Shown here in pieces: positions 35,340-44,149 of a DNA stretch of 64,000 nt. The number at the start of each line of letters is the position of its first letter. Position 1 is the stretch's first letter. The position numbers were made by a program, and so were the translations under genes. Below the pieces are notes generated by a model. The model had not been told where the DNA came from and did no database searches. It was given only the letters and a program-made list of their open reading frames with translations. The stretch is from Brevundimonas halotolerans (GTDB lineage Bacteria; Pseudomonadota; Alphaproteobacteria; Caulobacterales; Caulobacteraceae): the NCBI RefSeq assembly GCF_003730275.1, contig NZ_QTTA01000016.1:165001-229000 (forward strand), in the 5' to 3' direction.

Positions 35340-35366
35340 TTCAGACCCTTCAGACCATTCAGACGG
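35340..35366. repeat. Short precursor version of the 9-bp array
   Basis: Three units TTCAGACCC, TTCAGACCA and TTCAGACGG, followed by TGTTTTTCC. The last two units and the trailing TGTTT match the ends of the expanded array at 35090-35152. Confidence 0.8.
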
Positions 35367-35480
35367 TGTTTTTCCCCACCTTCCACCGTCTGAATTCCCG
35401 CCCTCCCCCTCCCCTCACCCCGCATCAGCCGTCACAATCGGGCTCTAGCCTGACCGCCCTGCCCTTCCGGAGCCTTACCC

Positions 35481-37049
35481 ATGCGCCTGCCCGCCCTGTC
35501 CCGTCGTCAGATGATGCTGTCCCTCGGCATGGGGGGGATGGCGCTGTCGGGGGCCCGGCAGGCGGTCGCCGATCCGATCTTCATCGACTATCCGTTCCAG
35601 CTGGGCGTCGCCTCAGGCGACCCGCTGCCCGACGGCTTCGTCATCTGGACGCGGCTGGCACCCAACCCGCTCGAGATCGGGCACGGCATGCCCTCGGCCG
35701 CTGTGCCGGTGAAGTGGGAGGTCTCCACCGACACCGGCTTCTCCAGCCCGGTCCGCTCGGGCGAAGCCATGGCCCGGCCCGAGCTGGGCCATGCCGTCCA
35801 TGTCGAGGTCGAGGGTCTTGAGCCCGGCCGTCCCTATTTCTACCGTTTCGTCGCGGGGCGTGAGCGCAGCGCCATCGGCCGCGCCGTGACCGCCCCTGCC
35901 GCCGGCGCCACCATCGACCGCGCCCGGTTCGGTGTGCTGGGCTGTCAGGCCTATGAGCAGGGCTTCTACACCGCCCACCGCAAGGCCGCCGACGAGCGGT
36001 TCGACTTCATCTATTGCTACGGCGACTACATCTATGAGGGTCGAGGCAGCCGCCTCTACAACGGCTCGGGCGGCACCTTCGAGAACCCGCGCCAGCATCT
36101 GGGCGGAGAGGTCTACAGCCTCGACGACTACCGGCGCCGCTATGCCCAGTACAAGATGGACGCCGACCTTCAGGCCAGCCACGCCTCGACCGCCTGGTTC
36201 TGCACCTGGGACGACCACGAGATCGACAACAACTGGGTCTCGGCCCTCGATCAGGACGGCACCCCGCCCGAGGTCTTCATGCTGCGCCAGCAGGCCGCCA
36301 TGCAGGCCTGGTACGAGAATATGCCGGTGCGCCGCTCGGCCTTCCCCAAGGGCTCCTCGCTGCAGCTCTATCGTCAGGCCGGCTGGGGCAATCTGCTGGA
36401 CCTCAATCTGCTGGACACGCGCCAGTACCGCTCGGACCAGCCCTGCGACGACAGTTGGGCGAACAGCTGCGCCGGGGTCAGCGACCGCAACGCCCAGGTG
36501 CTGGGTGAGGCCCAGGAACAGTGGCTGTACCGCAACCTCGACCGCTCACAGGCCCGCTGGAAGGTGCTGGCCCAGCAGATCATGGTCATGGACCTAGACC
36601 GCAAGGAAGGCCCCGATCTGGGCTTCAACCTGGACACCTGGGCCGGCTATGCCATCCCGCGCCGCCGCCTGCTGGAGCGCGTGCGCGACCGGCGTATCGA
36701 CAACCTCGTCGTCCTGACCGGCGACGAGCATCAGAACTATGCCGGCGAGTTGCACATCGACGGCCGCGATCCGTCCGGGGCCCCGGTGGCCAGCGAGTTC
36801 GTCACCACATCGATCAGCTCCTCGGGCGACGGCACCGACCAGCGCGCCGACGGCCGCCGCTATCTGGAGGACAACCCCTTCCTCAAGTTCAACAATGCCC
36901 AGCGGGGCTACGCCGTCTGCGACGTGACCGCCGAGCGTTGGCAGACCGAGTTCAAGGTGCTGGACAAGGTGTCGGACCGGTCGGGCACGCTGTCGACCCG
37001 GGCGACCTTCGCCGTCGCGTCGGGCGATCCGCGCGTGGTGCCGGCTTAA
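35481..37049 (+). CDS. phoD: PhoD-type alkaline phosphatase/phosphodiesterase
   Basis: 522 aa. The N-terminus MRLPALSRRQMMLSLGMGG has a twin-arginine motif (SRRQMML), so it is predicted to be exported folded by Tat; ADP or AVA cleavage follows near residue 30. A PhoD N-terminal beta domain (FQLGVASGDPLPDGFVIWTRL) precedes the metallophosphatase domain: LGCQAYEQGF, YCYGDYIYEG, TWDDHEIDNNW (metal ligands) and LTGDEHQNYAG. It releases phosphate from phosphodiesters or monoesters outside the cytoplasm. No Pho-box search was possible by eye. Confidence 0.94.
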   Translation: MRLPALSRRQMMLSLGMGGMALSGARQAVADPIFIDYPFQLGVASGDPLPDGFVIWTRLAPNPLEIGHGMPSAAVPVKWEVSTDTGFSSPVRSGEAMARPELGHAVHVEVEGLEPGRPYFYRFVAGRERSAIGRAVTAPAAGATIDRARFGVLGCQAYEQGFYTAHRKAADERFDFIYCYGDYIYEGRGSRLYNGSGGTFENPRQHLGGEVYSLDDYRRRYAQYKMDADLQASHASTAWFCTWDDHEIDNNWVSALDQDGTPPEVFMLRQQAAMQAWYENMPVRRSAFPKGSSLQLYRQAGWGNLLDLNLLDTRQYRSDQPCDDSWANSCAGVSDRNAQVLGEAQEQWLYRNLDRSQARWKVLAQQIMVMDLDRKEGPDLGFNLDTWAGYAIPRRRLLERVRDRRIDNLVVLTGDEHQNYAGELHIDGRDPSGAPVASEFVTTSISSSGDGTDQRADGRRYLEDNPFLKFNNAQRGYAVCDVTAERWQTEFKVLDKVSDRSGTLSTRATFAVASGDPRVVPA

Positions 37050-37059
37050 GGGATCAGGC

Positions 37060-37968
37060 CTAGGCCTTCGCCGCTCCGGCGCGAAGGCCGCGCTCGGCCA
37101 GGGCGACGATCGCCACTCCGCCCATGGTCAGGGCCGCCCCGGTCAGGATCTGGGGCGTCAGCACATCGCCCATCAGGCCCCAGCCGATCAGGATCGACAC
37201 CACCGGCGTCGCCAGCAGATAGGGGGTCACGCGCCCGGCCTCGCGCCGCTGGACCAGCCAGAAGACCAGGGTGGTGGCCACGACAGACGAGGCCAGCCCG
37301 CCCCACAGCACCGAGGCCCAAGCGATCGGCGGGGCACTCATGGCCGCCGCCATCTGGTCCCGCTCAAAGGCGAACGAGGCCAGCGCCAGCACCGGCATGG
37401 TCACCGCGGCCAGCAGGCCCTGCATCTTCAGCGGCGGGATCGAGGTCGTGCGCCGCGCGATCACCGTCGTCAGGGCCCAGGCCGCCGCCGCGCCGATGCC
37501 GACCAGGATGGCGTCCCAGTCCTGCAGCACATGGGGGTCGGCCGACATCCACACCACGCCGACGAAGGCCACCGCCAGCCCTGCCAGCGCCGGCCGCTTC
37601 AGCCGCTCGCCCAGCAGGAGGAAGGCGAACAGGGCCGTGAACGGGATCCACAGCTGGGCCGCCACCGACACCGGACTGACGTCATCCGCCAGCCAGAAGG
37701 CCACATAGATCAAGCCGTAATGCAGCGGCCCGCCCACCCCCACGATCAGCAGCAGGCTCTTCCAGTTCGGAAACGGCGGGCGGATGAAGGCGGTCAGGCA
37801 CAGGGCCGTCAGGGCGAACCGCATCGACCCCGTCATCAGCGGCGGCAGGGAGTCGGTCGCCACCTTGGCCGCGGCGTTGTTCACGCCCCAGATGACGATC
37901 ACGGCGACGATGGCCGCGATCTCCAGCAGGCTCAGATTGTGGGGAATCAGGGGGCGGGTCTGGGTCAC
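37060..37968 (-). CDS. EamA-family (DMT superfamily) transporter
   Basis: 302 aa with about ten hydrophobic helices in two EamA repeats. The first repeat begins near IVAVIVIWGVNNAAAKVATD and the second near GIGAAAAWALTTVIARR; LLGERLKRPALAGLAVAFVGV marks the end of the first. It is an inner-membrane exporter or permease of small metabolites; substrate not predictable. It is convergent with phoD, 10 nt apart. Confidence 0.92.
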   Translation of the reverse strand: MTQTRPLIPHNLSLLEIAAIVAVIVIWGVNNAAAKVATDSLPPLMTGSMRFALTALCLTAFIRPPFPNWKSLLLIVGVGGPLHYGLIYVAFWLADDVSPVSVAAQLWIPFTALFAFLLLGERLKRPALAGLAVAFVGVVWMSADPHVLQDWDAILVGIGAAAAWALTTVIARRTTSIPPLKMQGLLAAVTMPVLALASFAFERDQMAAAMSAPPIAWASVLWGGLASSVVATTLVFWLVQRREAGRVTPYLLATPVVSILIGWGLMGDVLTPQILTGAALTMGGVAIVALAERGLRAGAAKA

Positions 37969-38040
37969 GCGCCGCTCTTGGCACAGTTCCGCCCCGTCCG
38001 CCCGTCAACAGCGGTGACGGACGGTTTCAGGGCCTGTGAC

Positions 38041-38532
38041 CTAGAAGGGGATGTCGTCGTTGAGGTCGTAGTTCTCCTTCGGACCCGACGGGCGCGACTG
38101 GCCCCCCGAGGAGAATCCCGAGCCGTAGTCATCGTCCCCGCGACCGCCGCCGCCGCCGCCGCCCGAACCGCCGCCGTCACCGCGACCGCCCAGCATGGTC
38201 AGATTGCCGGTGAAGCGCTGGATCACGACCTCGGTCGTATACTTCTCGATGCCCTGCTGGTCGGTGTACTTGCGGGTCGTCAGCGCGCCCTCAATGTACA
38301 CGGTCGAGCCCTTCTTCAGGTAGTTCTCGGCCACCTTGACGATGTTCTCGTTGAAGATGACCACCTGGTGCCACTCGGTCTTCTCCTTGCGCTCGCCAGA
38401 GGTCTTGTCGCGCCAGGACTCGGACGTCGCGATCCGCAGATTGCAGACCCGGTCGCCGCTGTTGAGGGTGCGGATCTCGGGGTCCTTGCCCAGATTGCCG
38501 ATCAGAATGACCTTGTTGACGCTGCCCGCCAT
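38041..38532 (-). CDS. ssb: Single-stranded DNA-binding protein
   Basis: 163 aa. The OB-fold N-terminal half ([44 protein letters not shown] in part, [18 protein letters not shown]) is followed by a Gly-rich flexible linker and the acidic C-terminal tip DLNDDIPF, which recruits replication and repair partners. It is essential for replication. The Gly-rich linker is encoded by a run of GGC/CCG codons. Confidence 0.97.
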   Translation of the reverse strand: MAGSVNKVILIGNLGKDPEIRTLNSGDRVCNLRIATSESWRDKTSGERKEKTEWHQVVIFNENIVKVAENYLKKGSTVYIEGALTTRKYTDQQGIEKYTTEVVIQRFTGNLTMLGGRGDGGGSGGGGGGGRGDDDYGSGFSSGGQSRPSGPKENYDLNDDIPF

Positions 38533-38622
38533 CTTCCAACTCCGTTTCTCGGACCCTCTCGCGGGCCATTTGTTCTGTTAATGTTCTCGCCTGCCAGGCG
38601 GCTGGCGTCAAGCCACGCGGGA

Positions 38623-39066
38623 CTATTGGGCCGGGGCGGCCGGCGGATTTTCGGCCACCGCCACGGGGCGCCCGTCCTCGTCGCGCACGATGGCGCCCGG
38701 AACGGCCAGCCGCCCGTCGCCGGTGCGGGCCAGGGCGAAGAAGCGCGCCCCGGTCAGGGTCTTGCCGAACTTCACGCCCTGCGGGTCGATGAAGATGAAC
38801 TGCCCCTGATAGGCCCCGATGATCTCGCGGTTCGTGCCGCCCATCCGCAGGAACCGGACCCGCATCTCCTCGAGCCGCGCGGCGCACAGTTCGATCTGGG
38901 GCTGGTCGCGCGCCACGACATTCAACTTGGGGGCCTCGCCCTCGGTCTCGCCGGGGACGACATAGTAGCAGACCCCCGCGTCATAGGGCGCCTCGAACGC
39001 ATTGGTGCAGGCCGCCAGACCGGCCGTCGCCGCACCCAGGATCATCGTTGAAAGAAGCGCTCTCAT
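38623..39066 (-). CDS. Lipoprotein of unknown function
   Basis: 147 aa. Lipobox LAAC gives Cys20. The mature protein has CYYVVPGE, a conserved-looking central stretch EIIGAYQGQFIFIDPQG and a Pro/Ala-rich tail. I do not recognise the family. Its ATG overlaps the stop of the upstream gene by 4 nt, so it is coupled to that membrane protein. Confidence 0.8.
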   Translation of the reverse strand: MRALLSTMILGAATAGLAACTNAFEAPYDAGVCYYVVPGETEGEAPKLNVVARDQPQIELCAARLEEMRVRFLRMGGTNREIIGAYQGQFIFIDPQGVKFGKTLTGARFFALARTGDGRLAVPGAIVRDEDGRPVAVAENPPAAPAQ

Positions 39067-39728
39067 CCGCCCATCCCCGGGAAGGTGCAGGTCCTGCGGT
39101 CCTGCTCGGCCAGGGTGCGGAAGTTGGCGTTGTCCGAGGACTGTTCCACCCGCCCGGGCACCAGCCGCAGGGTCAGGTCACCCCACCGCCCGTACCGCGC
39201 CTCACCGGGGCGCACACAGGTGCCCGAATACAGAAGCTGCACACAGGCCTCCCGGCCCATGGAACTGGACAGCGAGCGCCAGTCCGATCCCGTGTGGCGC
39301 AGACAGGCCGCCGTCGGGCCCGAGGGGGCTTCGGCGCGCTCAACCGGCGTCTCGACGATCGGCGGGACGTCCTCGACCTCGATCGGGGGCAGGGTCGGCG
39401 GCGGCGCCAGCGACGCGGTCGGGGCCGCAACCAAGGCACCGGTTTCGTCGAGGCCGACATCCAGGGCCTCGGTCGCCAGACCATTGCGCTGGGCGCATTG
39501 ATCCAGCGTCAGCATGCCGACGAACTGCCCCTCGACGAAGCAGCGCAGTTCGCGCGTCGGCTCCAGCGATTGAGGCTCGGCCACGTCGACCTGAAGGTTG
39601 CCCCTGGGGCCCTCCGGCGCCTCTTCGCCGCCGCCGCGTGTGAAGATCAGCGCCAGCACAATGGCCGCGATCACGGCCAGACCGGCACCGATCGCCAGGA
39701 TGATACGGTTATCAGGAGGGGTGGCCAT
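39063..39728 (-). CDS. Membrane-anchored protein of unknown function
   Basis: 221 aa from ATG 39728. One N-terminal transmembrane helix (residues 9-29, IILAIGAGLAVIAAIVLALIF in part), then a periplasmic region with a Pro-rich middle and six cysteines grouped as C-x(n)-C (RELRCFVEG/LDQCAQR; AACLRHTG/EACVQLL; GTCVRPG/RRTCTFPG), suggesting disulfides. No family recognised. It forms a two-gene operon with the lipoprotein downstream. Confidence 0.82.
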   Translation of the reverse strand: MATPPDNRIILAIGAGLAVIAAIVLALIFTRGGGEEAPEGPRGNLQVDVAEPQSLEPTRELRCFVEGQFVGMLTLDQCAQRNGLATEALDVGLDETGALVAAPTASLAPPPTLPPIEVEDVPPIVETPVERAEAPSGPTAACLRHTGSDWRSLSSSMGREACVQLLYSGTCVRPGEARYGRWGDLTLRLVPGRVEQSSDNANFRTLAEQDRRTCTFPGMGG

Positions 39729-39816
39729 GCGGCGGGGCTCGACAGGAACTAGCGAAGGCAACCAATAACCCCGACCGGCCCTCTGGCGTCAACCGCCTTC
39801 GGCCCGATCCACCGTC

Positions 39817-42540
39817 TTAGCCACCCAGTCGGGCCAAGGCCGCCTGATAGTTTGCCAACTGAGCCGTAAGATAGGCAGGAACCGGCCCGGAGGTCGCATT
39901 GCTGGTCGATGCGGGGGCCAGCGACCGATAGGCGTCGCGGACCGCCTTCATTGCGGCCTGCAGGCGCTCTCCTGATGCGGTGCGGGCCTCCTCGGTCAGC
40001 AGGCTCAGCGCCTGGGGCAGATCCAGCCCGAAGGTCCTGGGACCATCCTTGGTCGCCGTCGGTCCGATGAAGCCTGCGGAAAGGCCCAGACCGGCAAGGG
40101 CATCGCGCCCTGGCTCACCCGACACCAGAACCGCGCCCTCGCGGCCATCGCGGGCAGTGATCGACAGACGCTGCACCCCCGCCAGCACCGCATTCAGCCC
40201 CTCGCGGGCATTCTCCGCCGGAGCACTCTCCGAGGCGACCGTGACCTTGAGGCGAGCGCCGGATGCCAGCTCGATCTTGCGCGCCAGGGTCTGAAGGGTA
40301 TCGCGAGCATCAATGGTCACCGCCACCGCCCGTCCGCCCGAGGCCGGCACCACCGAGAACCGGTCACCCACGCGCAGCGCGGTGGCATCGACCAGCTTCT
40401 TGGACTCGCTCTGCACAATCTCTCCGGAGGGCAGGCCCAGTCGGTCCAGCACACTGCTGGCCCCGCTGGCGACCGCCAGGGTGAGCGGCGCCGCCTGCTC
40501 ATTCTGTCCGGCCCAGCTGCGGCTCCACTCGACGACCCCGGTCAGCGGATCAACGCGACTGAGATAGCCCTGCACGGGATCGTCGTCCTCGGCCGTCACC
40601 GAGCGGGCAGACGTCCCGGTCATCCACAGCTTGCCGTCCAGCAGCTTGACGTCCGAGACCGCATCCTCATTCTCGGTGCCGATATAGGTCAGCCGCTCGG
40701 CGCCGGATGCCGTCAGATCCTCCGACAGCACGGCGACAAAGGCATCGAGCCCGCCGTTGTGCGCCTGATTGACGGTTCCGACGTCCAGCGCCGCATTGCG
40801 GGTGACACCCGCGACGATCACCTGCCCCTGATCGACCTGCAGACCCTTGACCGAACCGTTCATGACCCCGAGGTCGCGCGTTGACAGTAGCTGCGGCTCG
40901 CCCCCGGCTGTCAGCTGGAAACGGCGCACGATCAGACGTCCGTCTTCCTCCCCGGCGGTATAGAGGCTGTTGCCGTTGACCGCCGTCGCCTGGACGGCAT
41001 CATCGCCCGTACTGCCGAACTGGACGGTCCCGTCGACCGTCGCGGTCCAGGCTGCGGTCGGATAGGGCTGGCTGCTGGTGAAGGCCTGCACATAGGAGTC
41101 CCAGCCCCCGATCCCGGCCGCGCCCGGCATGGCCGACTTCGCACGGCCCGTGACGATCACCTGGCCATCCGCGCTGAATTTCACTCCAGTGGCCTCGTCC
41201 GCGGCCCGTGCGCCGCGACGCTGGGTCCAGAGTTCCTGACCATTGGCGTCGTACATTGTGACGAAGCTGTCGAGCTCCCCGGCCACATCGCCGCTCTGGC
41301 CAGGTATAAGGGAGCCGGTCACCGAGCCCGCGACGGCGACCCGTCCCGCATCGTCGACCGCCAGCGCATAGCCGGACGCCTGATCGGCAGCGCCCAGTGC
41401 CCGGGTGCTGACCACGCGGCCTGCGGAGTCCAGCTTGATCAGGGCGACATCGGACTGGCCCTTGATCGGCAGATTGCCCGGGCCTTCCTCCATATCGGCC
41501 ACCAGCCACAGGGCGCCGTCCGGCCCGGTCGCGCTGGCCCGGACGGTCTTGATGCCCTCGGGCAGCGGCGTCTGGGACACGCGCCCGTCGATCCATTGCG
41601 TCTCGCCGATACGGGCGCTGGCCGGCGTCGCGGCGGTCGCCGTATCGGCCTGGAACTTCAGCACCTCATGGGCCCCGCCGGTCCCCGTTCCCTGCACCAC
41701 ATAGACGGCGTCCGACGGATCTGGCGCCGAGAAGGACACAGCCTCAGTCGACACCCCGCGTATGGCCAGCGACCACAGGTCCGGGCCCGCCGGCAGGGTC
41801 ACGGTGCGGCCGCCGACCTGCAGGGTGCGGACCTCCGCCGCCTGCCGCTCTCGCCCGATCCGTGTCTCCAGACCGGCAGCCTGAAGCTTGTCGTTGATAT
41901 GGGCCGTCACCGCCCCCAGGGTGCGCGGCGCGGTGCCCATCTCGGACAGGTCGATCCGGACTGTATGGGTGTCATTCAGCCGTTTGACGTTGATGTCGAA
42001 GACGACCGCGCCCTCGAACGCCGTCACCGGGCTCGCGACATCGCCCTCGTGGATGGGCGAAGTGATCGAGATGGCAGAGTCCCGCCGTACACCGGCACTG
42101 GTCTTGCTGAGCGACTCGGTGACCCCGGCGACCAGCCGCACGTCCTGGAGCGGGGCCGAGGCGACATAGCTGCTGATTTCCTTGAGGCCCTGATCAAACC
42201 GCTTGGTGATCAGCGACAGCTCCGTGCTGCTGACGCCCTTGACCCCGGCCCGGTTGGCGAGGGCGTTCAGGCTTTCCAGCCCCTGATAGAGGGCGAACAG
42301 ACGGCGGTAATCCTCGGACGCCGAGGTCACATCCAGCTTGGCCGCATTCTCATCAATCAGGCGTCGACCGCCCAGCGCCGAGCGGACCAGCGTATCCGCC
42401 TCAGGGACGACGGCACCGGACGACCAGGGCGGTGTCGGCTGGGCCTTTTTCGGGGCGAGCGCGGACGCGCCAAGCGCTCCTCCAGAGGAGAAGGTCGAAG
42501 TGCCTCCGAACAGGCCCAGAAGATAGCTGTTGTCGATCAT
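39817..42540 (-). CDS. FlaEY-like flagellin-associated regulatory protein
   Basis: 907 aa from ATG 42540. The N-terminal 130 residues are helical (RRLFALYQGLESLNALANRAG, TELSLITKRFDQGLKEISSY), like the ends of flagellar filament proteins. The middle carries repeated beta-propeller-like units (DVALIKLDSAGRVVSTRALG, YALAVDDAGRVAVAGSVTG, DSFVTMYDANGQELWTQRRG). The C-terminus is again helical and Ser/Ala-rich. This layout, directly beside two flagellin genes, matches Caulobacter proteins annotated FlaEY, linked genetically to flagellin expression. The biochemical role is not known. There is no signal peptide, so any export would be by the flagellar route, which is inference. Confidence 0.68.
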   Translation of the reverse strand: MIDNSYLLGLFGGTSTFSSGGALGASALAPKKAQPTPPWSSGAVVPEADTLVRSALGGRRLIDENAAKLDVTSASEDYRRLFALYQGLESLNALANRAGVKGVSSTELSLITKRFDQGLKEISSYVASAPLQDVRLVAGVTESLSKTSAGVRRDSAISITSPIHEGDVASPVTAFEGAVVFDINVKRLNDTHTVRIDLSEMGTAPRTLGAVTAHINDKLQAAGLETRIGRERQAAEVRTLQVGGRTVTLPAGPDLWSLAIRGVSTEAVSFSAPDPSDAVYVVQGTGTGGAHEVLKFQADTATAATPASARIGETQWIDGRVSQTPLPEGIKTVRASATGPDGALWLVADMEEGPGNLPIKGQSDVALIKLDSAGRVVSTRALGAADQASGYALAVDDAGRVAVAGSVTGSLIPGQSGDVAGELDSFVTMYDANGQELWTQRRGARAADEATGVKFSADGQVIVTGRAKSAMPGAAGIGGWDSYVQAFTSSQPYPTAAWTATVDGTVQFGSTGDDAVQATAVNGNSLYTAGEEDGRLIVRRFQLTAGGEPQLLSTRDLGVMNGSVKGLQVDQGQVIVAGVTRNAALDVGTVNQAHNGGLDAFVAVLSEDLTASGAERLTYIGTENEDAVSDVKLLDGKLWMTGTSARSVTAEDDDPVQGYLSRVDPLTGVVEWSRSWAGQNEQAAPLTLAVASGASSVLDRLGLPSGEIVQSESKKLVDATALRVGDRFSVVPASGGRAVAVTIDARDTLQTLARKIELASGARLKVTVASESAPAENAREGLNAVLAGVQRLSITARDGREGAVLVSGEPGRDALAGLGLSAGFIGPTATKDGPRTFGLDLPQALSLLTEEARTASGERLQAAMKAVRDAYRSLAPASTSNATSGPVPAYLTAQLANYQAALARLGG

Positions 42541-42807
42541 GGCGTGCTCTTCGCCACCCTGACGGCTGCGTCGCAATGAAGCGTTAACGTCCGTCCACGG
42601 AACCCCGAATCGTCCTAAGGGTTAATGGCACGTTCGCTGAAACGGCCCGATGGAGCTTACGTCCATGGTTGTGTTGAGTAGGCTGCTGTATTCATTCCTG
42701 TCCCTGTACGGCTTCACCAGCCGGACCGAGCGTCGGAGCCGACCGGCCCCGATTCTGATCGGACGCTCCGGCCTGCCCTGACAAGGGTAATCAGCGGGGC
42801 AGATGCC

Positions 42808-43641
42808 CTAGCTGCGGAACAGCGACAAGATGACCTGCGGCGCCTGGTTGGCGATCGACAGGGCTTGGGCTCCCAGCTGCTGCTGGACCTGAAGGGCCTG
42901 AAGCCGGGCGCTCTCCTTGGCCAGATCGGCATCGACCAGATTGCCGACACCCGACTCCAGCGTATCGACCAACTTGGTTACGAAGGTGTTGTGCGCCTCG
43001 ATCTGCTTGGCCTGCGCCCCGATCTCACCCAGCGCCGAGTTCAGCGCGGTGATCGAGCTGTCCAGAGCCGTCAGGGCGTTGGTCGCCCCGGTCAGGGTCA
43101 GCAGCGAATCCGACAGCGACAGACTGATGATCGAGCCGCTCAGGCTCAGATCCTTGCTGGACAGGGTGATCGATGAGCTGGCGTCGGCATTGGCCAGGAA
43201 TTTGATGCCGTTGGACAGGCTGCCGTTCAGGATGTTGCCGCCATCGAAGCTGGCGTTCTGAACCGAGGACTGAAGCGCGCGCAGCAGGGCCTTGAAGTCG
43301 GCATCCAGAAGCTTGCGGGACTGGGTGCCCAGCGACTCATCCTTGGCCGCGACGACCTTTTCCTTGAGCTGGTTCAGCAGGTCGGAAACGGACTCACCGG
43401 CCGACAGGGCGACATCCGCGATCGAGGTCGCGCGATCCAGGCTCTGCTTGACGGCCGAGAGGGCGCCGATGTCGGCGCGCTGCCCCTGGGCGATGGCCCA
43501 GATGGCGGCATTGTCCTTGGCGCCCTGAACCTTCAGCCCGGTGCTGATCCGGCCCTGGACATCGCTCAACCGATTGTTGGTCGTGGTCAGGTTCTGCAGG
43601 GCGATTGCCGCTGACGTATTGGTGTGGACGCTGTTCGTCAT
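42808..43641 (-). CDS. Flagellin
   Basis: 277 aa, the short Caulobacter-type flagellin. The N-terminal D0/D1 domain (SVHTNTSAAIALQNLTTTNNRL, AKDNAAIWAIAQGQRADIGAL in part) and C-terminal D1/D0 domain (GVGNLVDADLAKESARLQALQ, QQLGAQALSIANQAPQ) are intact, with a small variable middle. It differs from the neighbouring flagellin at many positions, so they are old paralogues. A weak ribosome site (GAGAGG, 12 nt) precedes the ATG. I found no sigma-54 promoter match upstream, only an inverted GGTTA/TAACC pair at 43699-43716. Confidence 0.95.
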   Translation of the reverse strand: MTNSVHTNTSAAIALQNLTTTNNRLSDVQGRISTGLKVQGAKDNAAIWAIAQGQRADIGALSAVKQSLDRATSIADVALSAGESVSDLLNQLKEKVVAAKDESLGTQSRKLLDADFKALLRALQSSVQNASFDGGNILNGSLSNGIKFLANADASSSITLSSKDLSLSGSIISLSLSDSLLTLTGATNALTALDSSITALNSALGEIGAQAKQIEAHNTFVTKLVDTLESGVGNLVDADLAKESARLQALQVQQQLGAQALSIANQAPQVILSLFRS

Positions 43642-43775
43642 CCGAATCGGGCCTCTCGCTGATATGACGACAGGCTAGGGATGATTTCATTTGCACATGG
43701 TTAACGCGCGATAACCACGACGTTTAACCACGCTGGGCACCCCCTGCGTGGCCTGAGAACTGAAATGCTGACCCC

Positions 43776-44057
43776 TCAGGCGGTGGTGTCGATCACCGCG
43801 CCGGCCGCATAGCCGTTCTGGTCCTTCAACCGGATTACCTCTTCCCGGGGCAGCTGGCGCACCACTTCACCGGTCTCACGGTCGAGCACCTTGTAGATAA
43901 AGACGCCTTTGCGGGCGCCTTGCTCGATAACCAGTTTGTAGCGGGCCGCCCTGTCTGCCTCTTGAGAGGCGCGGGACTGGTTGAAATCACCCCCGGCGGC
44001 AGAACCCGCGGGGGCAACGGTCGCGTTGATGGGCCTTATCTTCGCATGTGTATCCAT
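43776..44057 (-). CDS. flaG: FlaG family protein
   Basis: 93 aa. The C-terminal half carries the FlaG pattern: YKLVIEQGARKGVFIYKVLDR, ETGEVVRQLPREEVIRL. FlaG proteins affect filament length in other bacteria. The N-terminus is low complexity. AGGGAGAC precedes the ATG closely. It lies 92 nt downstream of the second flagellin on the same strand and may be read from that promoter past the hairpin at 44110. Confidence 0.9.
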   Translation of the reverse strand: MDTHAKIRPINATVAPAGSAAGGDFNQSRASQEADRAARYKLVIEQGARKGVFIYKVLDRETGEVVRQLPREEVIRLKDQNGYAAGAVIDTTA

Positions 44058-44109
44058 GTCTCCCTGCGTCGGGATTGAGCCGACGTCTCCGGTTCAAGGC
44101 TCGGACGAC

Positions 44110-44137
44110 GGGGCGGGGACGCGAACGCCCCCGCCCC
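44110..44137 (-). terminator. GC-rich hairpin between flagellin and flaG
   Basis: A 9-bp stem GGGGCGGGG / CCCCGCCCC with a 10-nt loop. There is no T-run on the minus strand after it, so it is more likely an mRNA-stabilising or partial-termination hairpin at the end of the flagellin message than a full stop. Confidence 0.5.
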
Positions 44138-44149
44138 TGAGATCGCTCC

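Larger units (their letters stand above)
34739..35480. repeat. Gene-free repeat island between the lipoprotein and phoD genes
   Basis: 742 bases without a credible gene. It contains REP-like elements G (34750-34803), H (34868-34920, inverted relative to G), I (35161-35200, a simple CCCCCTCTCC/GGAGAGGGGG hairpin) and J (35267-35314, orientation of H). Between H and I is the expanded 9-bp array at 35090-35152, and between J and phoD is its short version at 35340-35366. Reading frames crossing the array encode only Ser-Asp-Gly repeats. Confidence 0.85.

Noticed and set aside
38041-38180. Low-complexity CCG/GGC run taken as a microsatellite
   Set aside because: It is the glycine-rich linker of SSB, normal for this protein.
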